This document shows, in pieces, positions 62,440 through 64,000 of a stretch of 64,000 nt of DNA; the first letter of the stretch is position 1; each line of letters opens with the position of its first letter. A model generated the notes under the pieces. It was not told the DNA's origin, did no database searches, and saw only the letters and a list, made by a program, of their open reading frames with translations. The position numbers and the translations under genes are program-made. The stretch is from Pseudisothecium myosuroides (Eukaryota; Streptophyta; Bryopsida; Hypnales; Lembophyllaceae): contig OX637292.1 of NCBI GenBank assembly GCA_951799445.1, positions 4,033,296-4,097,295 on the forward strand, read 5' to 3'.

Positions 62440-63639
62440 CCAAGGATTAATTACTGAAAGACCACAAAGCCACTAAGTAGTTTTTACAACTACATTTGCA
62501 GAAATTTGAAAGTGAAATTCACTAACAATTTGTAAACATCAAAGAGGCCCTAGGCATCTTTTTCTACTAAATTTGTTGGTACAATCTAATCAAGAAATGA
62601 TTAACTATGTGATTTTTGGTGAATTTTTGGAGAATAGAGAAAGCACTTTGGGTTGCCACTCTAGATCTTTACATCTTTTTTTCTACATGTCAAAATGATC
62701 TAAAATCCCCTAGGGTCGTTAAGGGATTAATCACTTAGTGCTATACAATGTGTTTTTTTGGCAATTTGTAGTCAATTTGCACCAAAATAATGGGCTTTGC
62801 ACTAAACCCATCGAACAAAATAGCACTAAAAGGATAGAAAATCGCCAAAAACTTCAAACTAAAAAAATTTGGATGAAATCACCAAATTGTGGATGAAAAT
62901 TGAATTATAGATATGTGATTTGTACTAATGTAGTATTTTCTATCCAATATGTAGATGAATGTTGAAATTTGGAGCACTACGATAACATTCAATATCGCCA
63001 CTTTGGCACTTCATTAAAAATGAAAAAATATTGTGGTGCTATGATGTTCCAATTCTGGATAGTCAACAAACTAATTCTAGGGGCTTTTTTTACTATAAAT
63101 TTTTTCATTTATCCAAATCAACGCTATAGTTTTTTTACAACACTTTCTATATGATGCATTTGATGAAATTGAGGTAAATAATATATCAATATATTCTTAA
63201 AAGATGTATGCAAAAATAATTATGCAAAAATTTAAAAAAAATTCAAGAATTAATCTCATAAAGAAGAATTTGTCATCATGGAAATCAACCTCTTGGATAA
63301 TGTATAAATCATTTGCTTAAAACCCCAAGAGCACTTATTGGAGGTCAAACTATTGTGCAAGACCTCCCCTTTTCAAACAAAATTTCAAAAGATGAACATT
63401 TGTACTTCTATCCTACAAAAAAGGATTCTTTGGCATTCATTGGACACTATCAATAAGTGAATTAGTATAATAAACGACGTACAAACACATTAATACAATA
63501 CAAATTAGTACAATATGTGTTAATACAACCATGTTAGTGTAAATCTAACTCACAAAACATCAAAGGTCCCCCTAAGTGGCATCGCCAAGGTCCAAAGGGA
63601 GATATCTCTAGGATTAGTACAAGAGTACAAACAACTTAA
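62440..63639. other. Gene-free AT-rich DNA
   Basis: No gene. A motif like the TTAA-family right end (GGGTCGTTAAGGGATTAA) near 62713-62730 suggests another eroded copy, without a clear start. Confidence 0.4.
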
Positions 63640-64000
63640 CCCCTCACCACTCAAGGCCATTTTGGGTTCAAAAACATCAGTGCTTTTGAAGTGATATAGA
63701 TCTAAATGTCACTAAGCTATAGAGATCTTAACCGTACAATCTTGTAGTGTACATGTTGTAAAGGATGTGTATCAAATTTGAAGTCGTTTGACCGGATAGA
63801 TTGCAAGCAGGGCTTTTATTTTCATTTTTAGGGTATCGCCTTTAAGGCGAAATGCTCTGAAATTCTAAAGACGGGATGGCGACCTGTTGGTTTCGGTGGG
63901 TTCATTGTAGTGGCGACATTTACGTTTTCATGGTTTCAGTTTTTGGCGACAAACAATTCCATAACAGCATTCCAATGGCGACCTTATCCCAGAACTTAAT
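63640..64000 (+). mobile_element. Left part of a TTAA-family element running off the window
   Basis: TTAA at 63636-63639 is followed by CCCCTCACCACTCAAGG. B-module landmarks follow: TTAACCGTACAATCTTG, then GTTTGACCGGATAGATTGC. The right end lies beyond the window. It is a separate subfamily from the other copies. Confidence 0.5.

Overview
The window is nuclear DNA from a land plant. It contains GT-AG introns, ribosomal protein eL13 with telo-box promoter motifs, a plant-type TIM17, an oil-body-associated protein (OBAP) and a senescence-domain/ERD7 protein. Long AT-rich intergenic stretches are packed with inverted-repeat transposons. The F-box opening (MDPxLW..LP) and the compact, few-intron genes look like a seed-free plant, most likely a bryophyte. 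The sequence alone does not fix the species.

Layout. 0-5 kb: small TIR elements, then a four-exon gene for a 248-residue one-pass membrane protein that I do not recognise. 5-10 kb: MITEs, including a Mutator-like element with a 9-bp target duplication. 10.07-10.75 kb: intronless TIM17 on the minus strand. 11-19.2 kb: gene-free, with a nested MITE pair and two TTAA-flanked elements. 19.37-27.79 kb: an 8.4-kb inverted-repeat structure. Its two arms, over 1 kb each, flank a 2.2-kb centre holding an F-box gene broken by a TGA. Both arms have been invaded by other elements, up to three levels deep. 28.6-34.7 kb: foldback elements and decayed retroelement coding sequence (plant-mobile-like ORF, Ty3/gypsy integrase end). 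35.3-38.9 kb: another TTAA element and a decayed multi-exon gene on the minus strand. 40.5-42.6 kb: five-exon OBAP gene. 43-52 kb: gene-free, with a Stowaway-like element, TTAA elements and an 8-bp-TSD hAT-like MITE. 52.8-54.6 kb: four-exon RPL13. 56-57 kb: an 878-bp TA-flanked element. 57.6-61.3 kb: five-exon ERD7-like gene on the minus strand. 61.9-64 kb: diverged TTAA-type elements.

The functional genes are unrelated housekeeping or stress genes (mitochondrial import, ribosome, oil body, dehydration/senescence). They sit as islands and form no pathway or cluster. The most unusual content is the transposon biology. One family has TTAA target duplications and CCCC...GGGG ends (piggyBac-like by structure), present in at least five near-complete copies built from interchangeable end modules. 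A second family begins GGGTSATTGCA and includes a copy inserted inside another copy of itself. The third notable item is the large palindrome around the F-box pseudogene.

All exon models were assembled by hand from splice signals and reading-phase closure. Transposon superfamily names rest on end sequences and target duplications only, since no transposase was found.
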